From Catenuloplanes atrovinosus (GTDB lineage Bacteria; Actinomycetota; Actinomycetes; Mycobacteriales; Micromonosporaceae): a stretch of DNA of 64,000 nt. Positions 33,637 through 42,018 of the stretch are shown piece by piece. The notes under the pieces are model-generated. The model had not been told where the DNA came from. It ran no database searches and was given only the letters and a program-made list of their open reading frames with translations. Location of the stretch: positions 4,485,001 through 4,549,000 of the forward strand of contig NZ_JAVDYB010000001.1 of the NCBI RefSeq assembly GCF_031458235.1, given 5' to 3'. Every line of letters begins with the position of its first letter. Within the stretch, counting starts at the first letter, position 1. A program made the translations under genes and the position numbers.

Positions 33637-34989
33637 ATGATCGAACTGTCTGAGATCCAGCGTCTGTTCGACGTCCAGCGCAACCACCGGCACGTCGTGA
33701 AGGCCGCGACGGGCGAGCAGCGGATCCAGCGGCTGCGGTCGCTGCGGGAGCAGCTACTCGCCCACGAGAAGGAGATCGCCCAGGCCATCTACGACGACCT
33801 GGGCCGGCCGCTCGACAACCGTGACGAGTTCGACACGGTCCTCGGCAACATCGAGAAGGCCGAGAACGAGCTGGCGCAGTGGATGGCGCCGGTGCCGGTC
33901 GAGAAGTCCCCCTCCTCGCCCGAGGCGCACTCCATCTTCATCAAGTACGAGCCTCGCGGCAACGTGCTGCTCTTCGGCACCTGGGACTTCCCCATCGGCA
34001 TGTTCTTCTCCCCGCTGATCGCCGCGATCACCGCCGGGAACGTGGTGATCGCCAAGACCAGCTCGCTGACGCCCGCCTCCGGCCAGGTCATCTGCGACGT
34101 CGTCCGCGCCGCGTTCGACGAGGCCGAGGTCGCGGTCATCAACGACACGGAGGTGTCCACGCCGGACGGCACCCGCCGCACCAACGACGTGCTGCTCGAC
34201 ATGCCGTTCGACCACGTCTTCCTCACCGGCAGCCCGCGCGTCGGCCGGGAGATCGTGGCGAAGGCGGCGAAGAACCTGACCTCCTTCACCCTGGAGCTCG
34301 GTGGCAAGTCGCCGGCGATCCTGGACGCCACCGCGGACCTGGACGCCATCATGCCGCACCTGATCTTCGGCAAGAACTACAACCACGGGCAGACCTGCCT
34401 GACGGTCGACTACCTCTGGCTGCCCACCGCCATGCGGGAGACCTTCATCGAGAAGTACGTCGCCGCCGTGCGCGAGACGTACTACGTCGGGGACGACTAC
34501 CAGTGGGAGCGCGACGCCCGGTTCGTGAACAAGAAGAACTTCGACCGGGTCCGCGGCTACCTCGACGACGCCGTCGCCCGGGGTGCGAAGGTCGCGTTCG
34601 GCGGCCAGGCGGACGAGGAGCACCTGGTCATCGAGCCCACCGTCCTGACCGACGTGCCGGCCGAGGCCGAGATCGTGCGGGAGGAGATCTTCGGCCCCAT
34701 CCTGCCGATCTTCACCTACGACGACGAGCAGGAGATCTACGCGCACTTCGCGACGCTCGGCAAGCCGCTGGGCTTCTACATCTACTCGCAGGACGACGAG
34801 TTCATCAACCGGGTGCTGGAGAACAGCACGTCCGGCGGCGTCACGATCAACGGCAACCCGCTCACCCACTGGGCCGAGCAGAACCTGCCGTTCGGCGGCG
34901 TGAACGGCAGCGGCTACGGCCGCTACCACGGCGTCTGGGGCTTCCGTGAGCTGTCCAACGCCCGATCGGTGTACCGCGTCGCCTCCTGA
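33637..34989 (+). CDS. Aldehyde dehydrogenase (class 3-like)
   Basis: 450 residues, the short length of class 3 (ALDH3/coniferyl aldehyde) enzymes. ELGGKSP carries Glu220 and GQTCLTVDY the nucleophile Cys254; GSPRVGREI is the NAD-binding turn and NLPFGGVNGSGYGRYHG the C-terminal signature. No signal or membrane anchor. AAAGGAAAGAG lies before ATG 33637. A hairpin at 35040-35076 ends the SDR-ALDH pair. Confidence 0.95.
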   Translation: MIELSEIQRLFDVQRNHRHVVKAATGEQRIQRLRSLREQLLAHEKEIAQAIYDDLGRPLDNRDEFDTVLGNIEKAENELAQWMAPVPVEKSPSSPEAHSIFIKYEPRGNVLLFGTWDFPIGMFFSPLIAAITAGNVVIAKTSSLTPASGQVICDVVRAAFDEAEVAVINDTEVSTPDGTRRTNDVLLDMPFDHVFLTGSPRVGREIVAKAAKNLTSFTLELGGKSPAILDATADLDAIMPHLIFGKNYNHGQTCLTVDYLWLPTAMRETFIEKYVAAVRETYYVGDDYQWERDARFVNKKNFDRVRGYLDDAVARGAKVAFGGQADEEHLVIEPTVLTDVPAEAEIVREEIFGPILPIFTYDDEQEIYAHFATLGKPLGFYIYSQDDEFINRVLENSTSGGVTINGNPLTHWAEQNLPFGGVNGSGYGRYHGVWGFRELSNARSVYRVAS

Positions 34990-35039
34990 AGCGACGTCGT
35001 GACGACACAGCAAGACACGGCTCGGTGATCCGACGCCGA

Positions 35040-35076
35040 GGCCGGCACGGTGCGGCATCCCCGCACCGTGCCGGCC
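35040..35076. terminator. Strong hairpin terminator
   Basis: GGCCGGCACGGTGCGG (35040-35055) and its exact complement (35061-35076) give a 16-bp stem with a 5-base loop, 50 bases after the aldehyde dehydrogenase stop. Confidence 0.8.
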
Positions 35077-35128
35077 GACGCGTCCGGGCGCCCGCCCGCC
35101 CGTCGGTGTACTCAGCTTGGAGAACGTG

Positions 35129-35521
35129 ATGACAACCGCGATGACGACATGGAACGACGCCGATCTGGCGCGCATCGGGACGGCCGAGGAACTTCAAATC
35201 AGCTCACAACGGGCCGACGGCACCCTTCGCCCTTACGTGACGATCTGGGTGGTTCGCGTCGACGACCAGCTTTACATCCGCAGCGCGTTCGGCAAGGACA
35301 ACCCGTGGTTCCGCCGGGCGAAGGCCGCCGGCACGGGACGAATCCGCGCGGGCGGGATAGAACGGGACGTGACCTTCGCCGAAGCGGATCCGGGCGTGCA
35401 CGCCGCCATCGACGCGGCGTACCACGCGAAGTACGACAGCTACGGGCCGAGGATCGTCAACACGGTCGTCGGTGCGCACGCGGTGCCGGTCACCATCCGT
35501 CTGCTCCCCCGGGCGCACTGA
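35129..35521 (+). CDS. DUF2255 family protein
   Basis: 130 residues. The pattern WNDADLARIGTAEELQISSQ, then PYVTIWVVRVDDQLYIRSA, WFRRAKAAGTGRIRAGGIER and DAAYHAKYDSYGPRIVNTVV is that of DUF2255, a small split-barrel protein related to the flavin/F420-binding nitroreductase folds. GGAG lies 6 bases before ATG 35129. The FAD monooxygenase starts two bases after its stop, so the two are one operon; a partner supplying reduced cofactor is possible but unproven. Confidence 0.8.
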   Translation: MTTAMTTWNDADLARIGTAEELQISSQRADGTLRPYVTIWVVRVDDQLYIRSAFGKDNPWFRRAKAAGTGRIRAGGIERDVTFAEADPGVHAAIDAAYHAKYDSYGPRIVNTVVGAHAVPVTIRLLPRAH

Positions 35522-35523
35522 CG

Positions 35524-36720
35524 ATGCACCAGCAGGACACCGCCACCGGCCGCGTCGAGCATCCCGATCCGTCCACGCTGCTCGCCCCCGCGGGTGAACG
35601 CGGCAGCGCCATCGTGGTCGGCGGGTCGCTGTCCGGGCTGATGACCGCGCTCAGCCTGGCCCGCGTGGGATACGGCGTGACGGTGATCGAACGCACGGGT
35701 CCGTCGCCGCGCAGCGGGGCCGCCCTCCGGGTGGACGGTGAGCCGCACGAGACCATCTCGTACTCCCCCGGTGCCAGGCGCGCCGCGCCGTCGCTGCGCA
35801 GGATCACCGGAGGCACGTCCCAGCGGGTGCAGTCGTGGACCGCGGTGCACGACCGGCTGCGGGCCGCGGTCGGCGCCGAGCCCCGGGCGCGGATGGTGCA
35901 CAGCACCGCGGTGACCGAGGCCGGTCAGGACGACACGGGGGCGTGGGCCGTCACGGCGCGGGGCGAGACGGCCCACGCGGACGTCCTGATCGGCGCGGAC
36001 GGCCATCGCAGCGTCGTGCGGCGCAGCGTCGCCCCGCGCCATCCCGACGCCGCGTTCGCCAGCTACCTGCTGTGGATCGGCATCGCACCGGAGAGCGCCA
36101 TTCCCGCCGGCCACCGCTGGCCGCGCGGCTACGACCAGCTCTCCTACCTCAGCAGCGGCGGCTACATCATGCTCGGGTATCCGCTGGACGGCCCGGACGG
36201 CTCCCGCGACCCCGGCGCGCGCCAGGTGGGCTGGGCATGGTGCGACGCCACACACAACGCGCTGCTGCTGCGGCAGCGATGCGTGGTGGACGGCATCGTC
36301 AGGCATTCGCTGTTCCCGCAGGACATCCCGGACGAGACATACCGGGAACTCGCGGCGGAGGCCGAGGCCAACTGGCCGCAGCCGTGGCGGGAGGCGATCC
36401 TCGACTGTGTGCGGCGGCGCGCCGTCACCGCGACGCCGATCGCCGAGTACGTTCCCGACCGGCTCGTCAACGGGCGTCTGGCGCTCGTCGGAGACGCCGG
36501 GCACGTACCCACGCCGATGACCGGACTCGGCTTCGAGGCCGCGCTTCAGGACGCCGAGGCCATCGCCGAGTCGCTGTCGGTGGTACGGCACGGCCGGGAG
36601 ATACCGGGCGCGCTGCGCGATTACGAACGGAGACGACTGGCCACGGTCCGCGAGCTGGTGCGGTCGGGGCAGGAGTTCAGCCGTTCGTTCGCGGCCCGCG
36701 CGAACGAACCGGCTTTCTGA
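35524..36720 (+). CDS. FAD-dependent monooxygenase
   Basis: 398 residues. N-terminal FAD motif VVGGSLSGLMTALSLARVGY then VIERTG (residues ~30-60), the middle LIGADGHRSVVRR, and GDAGHVPTPMTGLGFEAAL near residue 330: all three motifs of group A flavoprotein hydroxylases. Overall closest to the FAD-binding-3 family that hydroxylates aromatic or lipophilic compounds. Start ATG 35524 directly follows the DUF2255 stop. Unlike the monooxygenase at 8910 it has no exporter beside it. A hairpin follows at 36762. Confidence 0.85.
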   Translation: MHQQDTATGRVEHPDPSTLLAPAGERGSAIVVGGSLSGLMTALSLARVGYGVTVIERTGPSPRSGAALRVDGEPHETISYSPGARRAAPSLRRITGGTSQRVQSWTAVHDRLRAAVGAEPRARMVHSTAVTEAGQDDTGAWAVTARGETAHADVLIGADGHRSVVRRSVAPRHPDAAFASYLLWIGIAPESAIPAGHRWPRGYDQLSYLSSGGYIMLGYPLDGPDGSRDPGARQVGWAWCDATHNALLLRQRCVVDGIVRHSLFPQDIPDETYRELAAEAEANWPQPWREAILDCVRRRAVTATPIAEYVPDRLVNGRLALVGDAGHVPTPMTGLGFEAALQDAEAIAESLSVVRHGREIPGALRDYERRRLATVRELVRSGQEFSRSFAARANEPAF

Positions 36721-36761
36721 CCCGACCGCGGGCAGCGGCCATCACCCAGCGTCTCGTTTCC

Positions 36762-36789
36762 GCGCCCGTCTGCTACCGCAGGCGGGCGC
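36762..36789. terminator. Hairpin terminator
   Basis: GCGCCCGTCTGC (36762-36773) pairs with GCAGGCGGGCGC (36778-36789), 12 bp with one G-T pair and a TACC loop, between the monooxygenase and the peptide-transport operon. Confidence 0.6.
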
Positions 36790-36894
36790 TTCGGTGTACC
36801 GCACCAAACCCGGGCCCGTTCATGGACACGACGACGAACACCGCGCCGGGCGCGCCCGGCAAGCTGCGGCAAGGAACCGGCTAGTGGAGGCCCG

Positions 36895-38466
36895 ATGAGA
36901 ACTGCCCCGACGATCGTCACCGCCTGCGCTCTGCTCGTCGCCATCACCGCGTGCGGCGCGGACTCCAGCACGCCGGACGGCCGGCGTCTCGTCGACGGCG
37001 GGACGTTCACGATGGTCCTGACCGCCGACCCCGGTAACCTCGACCCGCACCTGACCTCCCTGTCGCCCACCCTCCAGGTGGATCGGTTCCTCTACGACTC
37101 GCTGGTCACCATCGACGAGTCCGGTGCCATGACCGCCGGACTCGCGCAGACCTGGACCGCCACGCCGACGGAGGCCGTCTTCACGCTCCGCGCCGGCATC
37201 ACCTGCGCCGACGGCTCCCCGTTGACCGCCGGCACGGTCGCCCGGAACATCGCCTTCGTCGCTGACCCGGCCAACGGCTCGTCACGACTCGGGATCTTCG
37301 TACCGCCGGGCGCGTCCGCCACCGCCGACGACACCGAGCGCACCGTCACGGTGACCGTGCCGGCCGCCACCGCCTTCCTGGACCGGATGGTCGGCGGGCT
37401 GCACATCGTCTGCGATCGCGGCCTGGCGGACCGGTCCATGCTCGCCCGGGGCGCGGACGGCACCGGCATGTTCACCCTCACCGAAGCCGTGCCCGACGAC
37501 CACTACACGCTGACCAGACGCAGGGAGTACGCCTGGGGGCCCGGGGACTGGCGCGCCGATCAGCCCGGGCTGCCGGACACGGTGGTGTTGCGCGTGATCC
37601 CGAACGAGACCACCGCCGCGAATCTGCTGCTGTCCGATCAGGTCAACGCCGCGACCGTGGCCGGCGCCGACGGTGAGCGCCTGCGCGCGCGAAACCTCTT
37701 CGCCCGGGAGGTGTTGGCCACCGCCGGCCAGTTGTGGTTCAACCAGCGGGCGGGCATGCCGGGCGCCTCCGACGCGGTCCGCCGGGCACTGACCCAGGCA
37801 CTCGATCTCCGCGCGCTCGCCCAGGTCGTCACCGGCGGCCAGGGGCGGCCCTCGACCTCCCTGGTCGCTCCCGGCCTCGGACCGTGCGGCCTCGACACGG
37901 TGACCGCCCACCTGCCAGGACACGACGTCGCCGCCGCGGGCGCTGCCCTGGACCGGGCCGGCTACCCCGCCGGCGCCGACGGCCGGCGTCCGCTGTCGCT
38001 GGCGCTGTACTACCCGTCGAGTCTCGGTCCGCGGATGCAGGCCGGCGCGGAATTGGCCCAGCAGGCGTGGAGCGGTCTCGGCATCACCGTGACGTTGACG
38101 GCGGTGACCGAGGCCGAGATCGGCACACAGATCATCGGTGGGCAGGGCGCGTGGAGTGTCGCGTTCGTACCGCTCGGCGTGGTGCTGCCCAGCGAGTTGG
38201 TCCCGTTCTTCTCCGGGTCCGCGCCGCCGGACGGCATGAACTTCGCCGCGGTCTCCAACGACGCCTACATGGCGGCGACCGGGCAGGCCGCCTCGCTGTC
38301 CGGTGACCGGGCCTGCGCGGAGTGGGCCGCCGCCGAGGAGGCGCTGCTCCGGGACCTCGACGTCGTGCCCTTCGCTGACGGCGCCCGCCCCACCTTCGGC
38401 ACCGGCGCCGAGTTCGCGCTCAGTCAGGGCAGCGTGCTGCCGGGCTCGATCCGGATGCTCCGATGA
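36895..38466 (+). CDS. Peptide ABC transporter, substrate-binding lipoprotein (SBP_bac_5)
   Basis: 523 residues. Signal peptide with lipobox ITACG near residue 20, then the family-5 binding fold: FTMVLTADPGNLDPHLTSLS at the start, LAQTWTA, FTLRAGITCADGSPLTAGTV and a C-terminal lobe. This class binds di- and oligopeptides, nickel or sugars; the neighbouring peptidases favour peptides. GGAG precedes ATG 36895. First gene of an operon that runs to 48548 with overlaps or gaps of no more than two bases. Confidence 0.9.
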   Translation: MRTAPTIVTACALLVAITACGADSSTPDGRRLVDGGTFTMVLTADPGNLDPHLTSLSPTLQVDRFLYDSLVTIDESGAMTAGLAQTWTATPTEAVFTLRAGITCADGSPLTAGTVARNIAFVADPANGSSRLGIFVPPGASATADDTERTVTVTVPAATAFLDRMVGGLHIVCDRGLADRSMLARGADGTGMFTLTEAVPDDHYTLTRRREYAWGPGDWRADQPGLPDTVVLRVIPNETTAANLLLSDQVNAATVAGADGERLRARNLFAREVLATAGQLWFNQRAGMPGASDAVRRALTQALDLRALAQVVTGGQGRPSTSLVAPGLGPCGLDTVTAHLPGHDVAAAGAALDRAGYPAGADGRRPLSLALYYPSSLGPRMQAGAELAQQAWSGLGITVTLTAVTEAEIGTQIIGGQGAWSVAFVPLGVVLPSELVPFFSGSAPPDGMNFAAVSNDAYMAATGQAASLSGDRACAEWAAAEEALLRDLDVVPFADGARPTFGTGAEFALSQGSVLPGSIRMLR

Positions 38467-39443
38467 CGGCCGCCGCCGTGGCCGGCAGCGCGCGGGGCCG
38501 TCCGTGGCTGCGCTTCGCCGCACGCCGCGGCGCCCGGCTGCTGATCTCGGTGTGGGTCCTCGCCACCGCCGCGTTCCTGATGATCCACCTGGTACCGGGC
38601 GATCCGGTACGCGCCGCGCTCGGCGCGACGGCGCCGGCCGCCGTGGTCGACGCCCGCCGCGCCGCGCTCGGCCTCGACGACCCGCTCTGGACGCAGTACC
38701 TGCGGTACCTGGGACACCTGCTCACCGGTGACTGGGGCACCTCCATGACCACCGGGCTACCGGTCTCGGACGTGATTGGTGACCGGCTGCCCGCCACCGC
38801 GCAGTTGGCCGTGCTCGCCTTCGCCTGCGCGGTCACCGTCGCCGTACCCGCCGGGCTGGTCATGGCGGCCGTGACACGCGGCGGGCGACGCCGTCCCGCG
38901 GAACTGGCCTTCACCTCGGCCAGCGGCGTCGTCGCCGCGGTACCGGAGTTCCTGGTCGCCGTGGGGCTGGTCTACCTGTTCGGCGTCCGGCTCGGCTGGC
39001 TGCCGGTGGCCGGCCAGGCCGGACCCGACTCCTACGTGCTGCCGGTCCTCGCGCTCGCCGCCGCACCGGGCGCGCTCCTGGCGCGCATCGTACGGGTGGA
39101 GGCACTGGAGGTGTTGCGCGCCGACTACATCCGCACGGCCCGCGCCAAACGGCTCCCCTGGCACACCGTCTACCTGCGTCACGCGGTGCCGAACGCGCTC
39201 ACCGCCACCATGACCCTCGGCGCGTTGCTGCTCGGCGCGATGGTCGCCGGCACCGTCCTGGTGGAGAACGTCGTCGCATGGCCGGGCCTGGGCAGCACGT
39301 TCGTCTCGTCGATCCTCGCCAAGGACTATCCGGTGGTGCAGGGCGTGGTGCTGGTCTACGGCCTCGGCGTACTGCTGACCACCCTCGCGGTCGATGTGGC
39401 CCTGGCATTCCTCGACCCTCGCTCAACGATCCGGGAGAGCTGA
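38463..39443 (+). CDS. Peptide ABC transporter permease (DppB-like)
   Basis: 326 residues, six membrane helices. FAARRGARLLISVWVLATAA and FLMIHLVPGDPV form the typical DppB/OppB start, and the EAA loop reads DYIRTARAKRLPWHTVYLRH followed by AVPNALT. The ATG overlaps the binding-protein stop (ATGA). Forms the transmembrane channel with the fused permease-ATPase encoded next. Confidence 0.9.
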   Translation: MTAAAVAGSARGRPWLRFAARRGARLLISVWVLATAAFLMIHLVPGDPVRAALGATAPAAVVDARRAALGLDDPLWTQYLRYLGHLLTGDWGTSMTTGLPVSDVIGDRLPATAQLAVLAFACAVTVAVPAGLVMAAVTRGGRRRPAELAFTSASGVVAAVPEFLVAVGLVYLFGVRLGWLPVAGQAGPDSYVLPVLALAAAPGALLARIVRVEALEVLRADYIRTARAKRLPWHTVYLRHAVPNALTATMTLGALLLGAMVAGTVLVENVVAWPGLGSTFVSSILAKDYPVVQGVVLVYGLGVLLTTLAVDVALAFLDPRSTIRES

Positions 39444-41272
39444 TGCGCCCACCACGCGGCCCGGTAGCCGTGGCCGCCCTCTGCCTGCTCCTGCTCGTGC
39501 TCGCCGCGGCGGTGGCCGCTCCCCCGCTGTGGGGCGCGCGGGCAGCGGCCGTGGACACCACCGCGCTCGGCCAGGGGCCGTCGGCCTCGCACTGGCTCGG
39601 CACCGACGAACTCGGACGCGACGTGCTGTTGAGGGTTCTGGTGGCCACCCGGCTGTCGGTGTCGCTCGCCTTCGCCGCCACCGCGATATCGGTGGGAGTC
39701 GGCGTGCTGCTCGGCGCGTCCGCCGTACTGCTCGGGGAGCGGGCCGGCCGGTTCGTCGCCGCGGCCGTGCAGGTGGCGGTCGCCTTTCCCGGCCTGCTGA
39801 CAGCGCTGTTCTTCGCCGTGGTCTTCGGCGTGGGAGCGCGCGGCGCGGTCCTGGCGATCGGTCTGGCCGGCGCACCTGCCGTCGCCCGGCTGACACAGAC
39901 CCTGGTGGCACGCGTCTGGGGGCAGGACTTCATCGCCGCGGCACGGCTGGCCGGGGTCGGCCGCTGGCGGATGCTGGTCCGGCACGTGCTGCCCAACGTC
40001 GGTGAGCCGCTGATCGTCAACGCCGCCGGGACCGCGGGGGCTGTGCTGCCGGCCTTCGCCGGGCTGTCTTTCCTGGGTCTCGGCGTGCAGGCGCCGTCCT
40101 ACGACTGGGGTCGTCTGCTGGCCGACGGTCTGAGCACGATCTACCTGCACCCGGCGGTCGCGCTGGCCCCCGGTGTCGCCGTCGTGGTCGCCGCGCTCGC
40201 CTTCAATCTCACCGGCGAGGCGCTGGCCGCGCAGCTGCGCCCGACCGCCCGGCCGCTGCCGCGTGTCCCGGCGGTGCCGTCCCCGCCACCGCCACCGTCC
40301 GTTGGTGGGCCGCTGCTGGAGGTGTCGAACCTTCGCGTGGCGTTCCCCGGTGCCGAGCCGGTCCGCGGAGTGAGCTTCACGATTGCCGCAGGCGAAGCCG
40401 TCGGCGTGGTCGGCGAGTCCGGGTCCGGCAAGAGCCTCACCGCCCTCGGCGTGGCCCGCCTCATCGAGGAGCCGGGGCGGGTGACGGCGGACCGGCTGAA
40501 CTTCGACGGTGCGCCGGTGGCCACGCTCTCCGACCGCTGGCTCGGCTCCCGGCTGGCAATGGTCTTCCAGAACCCGATGACGTCGTTCAACCCCGCCCTG
40601 CGCATGGGCGCACAGCTGACCGAGGTCGCCCGGCGGCACACCGGCCTCGGCCGGCGCCCCGCGCGGGACCGGGCGATCGACCGGCTGCGCGAGGTGGGAC
40701 TGCGCCGGCCCGAGACACAGCTCAGCCGGTTTCCGCATGAGCTGTCCGGCGGCATGCTGCAACGCGCGATGATCGGCATGGGGCTGATGGCGGCCCCGGC
40801 ACTGATCATCGCGGACGAACCGACCACCGCGCTGGACGCGGCCGTACGCCATCAGATCCTCGACCTGCTGGACTCGGTACGCCGGTCCACCGGCGCCGCC
40901 CTGCTGCTGATCAGCCACGACATCGGCGTGGTACGCCGGGTCTGCGATCGCGTGCTGGTCATGTACGCCGGCCGGATCGTCGAGGACGTGCCGGCCACCG
41001 CCCTGCATCAGGCCCGGCACCCGTACACCCAGGCTCTGATCGGCGCGATGCCGGACATGGCCACCGACCGCACGCGGCCGTTGACGGTGATCCCCGGCCG
41101 GCCACCGGATCCGGCGTCGGTGCCACCCGGCTGCGCGTTCGCCGACCGCTGTGCCCGATCCTCCGCGCGCTGCCGACAGGCGATGCCCGAACTGGACGCC
41201 GGCGGCGGCTGCGGGCACCGAGTCGCCTGCTGGCACGCCGACCGGCCGCTGACCCGGTCGGTGCCGTCGTGA
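39443..41272 (+). CDS. Fused peptide ABC permease (DppC-like) and ATPase (DppD-like)
   Basis: 609 residues. Residues 1-~265 are the second permease: GTDELGRDVLLRVLVATRLS, then QDFIAAARLAGVGRWRML as EAA loop, about six helices. A Pro-rich linker (RVPAVPSPPPPP, ~275-290) leads to a full ATPase at ~295-609: GESGSGKS (Walker A), HELSGGMLQRAMIG (ABC signature), LIIADEPTTALD (Walker B), the C-terminal Cys cluster of the OppD family (CAFADRC, C, C) and RHPYTQAL. The ATG overlaps the upstream stop (TGATG). Joining DppC and DppD is uncommon; the frame is continuous, so this is a real fusion and not two genes misread. Confidence 0.9.
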   Translation: MRPPRGPVAVAALCLLLLVLAAAVAAPPLWGARAAAVDTTALGQGPSASHWLGTDELGRDVLLRVLVATRLSVSLAFAATAISVGVGVLLGASAVLLGERAGRFVAAAVQVAVAFPGLLTALFFAVVFGVGARGAVLAIGLAGAPAVARLTQTLVARVWGQDFIAAARLAGVGRWRMLVRHVLPNVGEPLIVNAAGTAGAVLPAFAGLSFLGLGVQAPSYDWGRLLADGLSTIYLHPAVALAPGVAVVVAALAFNLTGEALAAQLRPTARPLPRVPAVPSPPPPPSVGGPLLEVSNLRVAFPGAEPVRGVSFTIAAGEAVGVVGESGSGKSLTALGVARLIEEPGRVTADRLNFDGAPVATLSDRWLGSRLAMVFQNPMTSFNPALRMGAQLTEVARRHTGLGRRPARDRAIDRLREVGLRRPETQLSRFPHELSGGMLQRAMIGMGLMAAPALIIADEPTTALDAAVRHQILDLLDSVRRSTGAALLLISHDIGVVRRVCDRVLVMYAGRIVEDVPATALHQARHPYTQALIGAMPDMATDRTRPLTVIPGRPPDPASVPPGCAFADRCARSSARCRQAMPELDAGGGCGHRVACWHADRPLTRSVPS

Positions 41273-42018
41273 ACGAACTCGCCTTCCGTAACGCCACGGT
41301 GCGCTTCGGCGGCCGCCGGCACGGCATCACCGCCGTGGACGGCGTCGACCTCACCGTGCCCGCCGGCACGGTCGTCGGCCTGGTCGGCGAATCCGGCTCC
41401 GGCAAGTCCACGCTCGCCCGCGCCGCGGCGGGCCTGGTGCCGCTCACCGGTGGCAGCGTCAGCCTCGACGGCCGGCCCGTGCCCCGGCGCGGACGCCGCC
41501 CGCTGCAACTGGTCTTCCAGGACCCGTTCTCGTCACTCGACCCACGGATGACGGTCGGCGCGTCGATCGCCGAGGCGATGCCGCGGGGCACCGACCGCCG
41601 CGCCGAGGCCCGGCGCCACCTGGAACTGGTGGGTCTGCCCGCCGACCTGGCCAGCCGGCTGCCCGCGGCGCTCTCCGGCGGACAGCGGCAACGCGTGGCG
41701 CTCGCCCGCGCGCTGGCCGCCCGTCCCGACGTGATCGTCGCCGACGAGATCACCTCGGCGCTGGACGTGTCCGTCCAGGGCACCGTACTGAACCTGCTGC
41801 GGGATCTACAGCGCAGCCTCGGCCTCACCATCCTGTTCATCTCCCATGACCTGCCGGTGGTCCGCTACGTCAGCGACACCGTCGCGGTCATGCGGCGCGG
41901 GCGCATCGTCGAGACCGGCCCCACCGACACGGTGCTGGCCGCGCCCGCGCACGAGTACACCCGGTCGCTGCTGACCGCCGCCACCGCCGGCCCCGCCTGC
42001 CGAAGGAGTATCCGGTGA
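41269..42018 (+). CDS. Peptide ABC transporter ATPase (DppF-like)
   Basis: 249 residues. Walker A GESGSGKST, LVFQDPFSSLDPRMTV (Q loop), ALSGGQRQRVALARAL (ABC signature), VIVADEITSALD (Walker B) and FISHDLPVVRYV. No C-terminal oligopeptide extension, so it is shorter than usual DppF (~320), while its partner keeps the extension. GTG start 41269 overlaps the fused gene's stop (GTGA). Confidence 0.9.
   Translation: MNELAFRNATVRFGGRRHGITAVDGVDLTVPAGTVVGLVGESGSGKSTLARAAAGLVPLTGGSVSLDGRPVPRRGRRPLQLVFQDPFSSLDPRMTVGASIAEAMPRGTDRRAEARRHLELVGLPADLASRLPAALSGGQRQRVALARALAARPDVIVADEITSALDVSVQGTVLNLLRDLQRSLGLTILFISHDLPVVRYVSDTVAVMRRGRIVETGPTDTVLAAPAHEYTRSLLTAATAGPACRRSIR

Noticed and set aside
39356-41236. 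626-codon minus-strand frame opposite the fused permease-ATPase
   Set aside because: The same antisense effect; the plus strand has Walker A/B and ABC signature motifs in frame.
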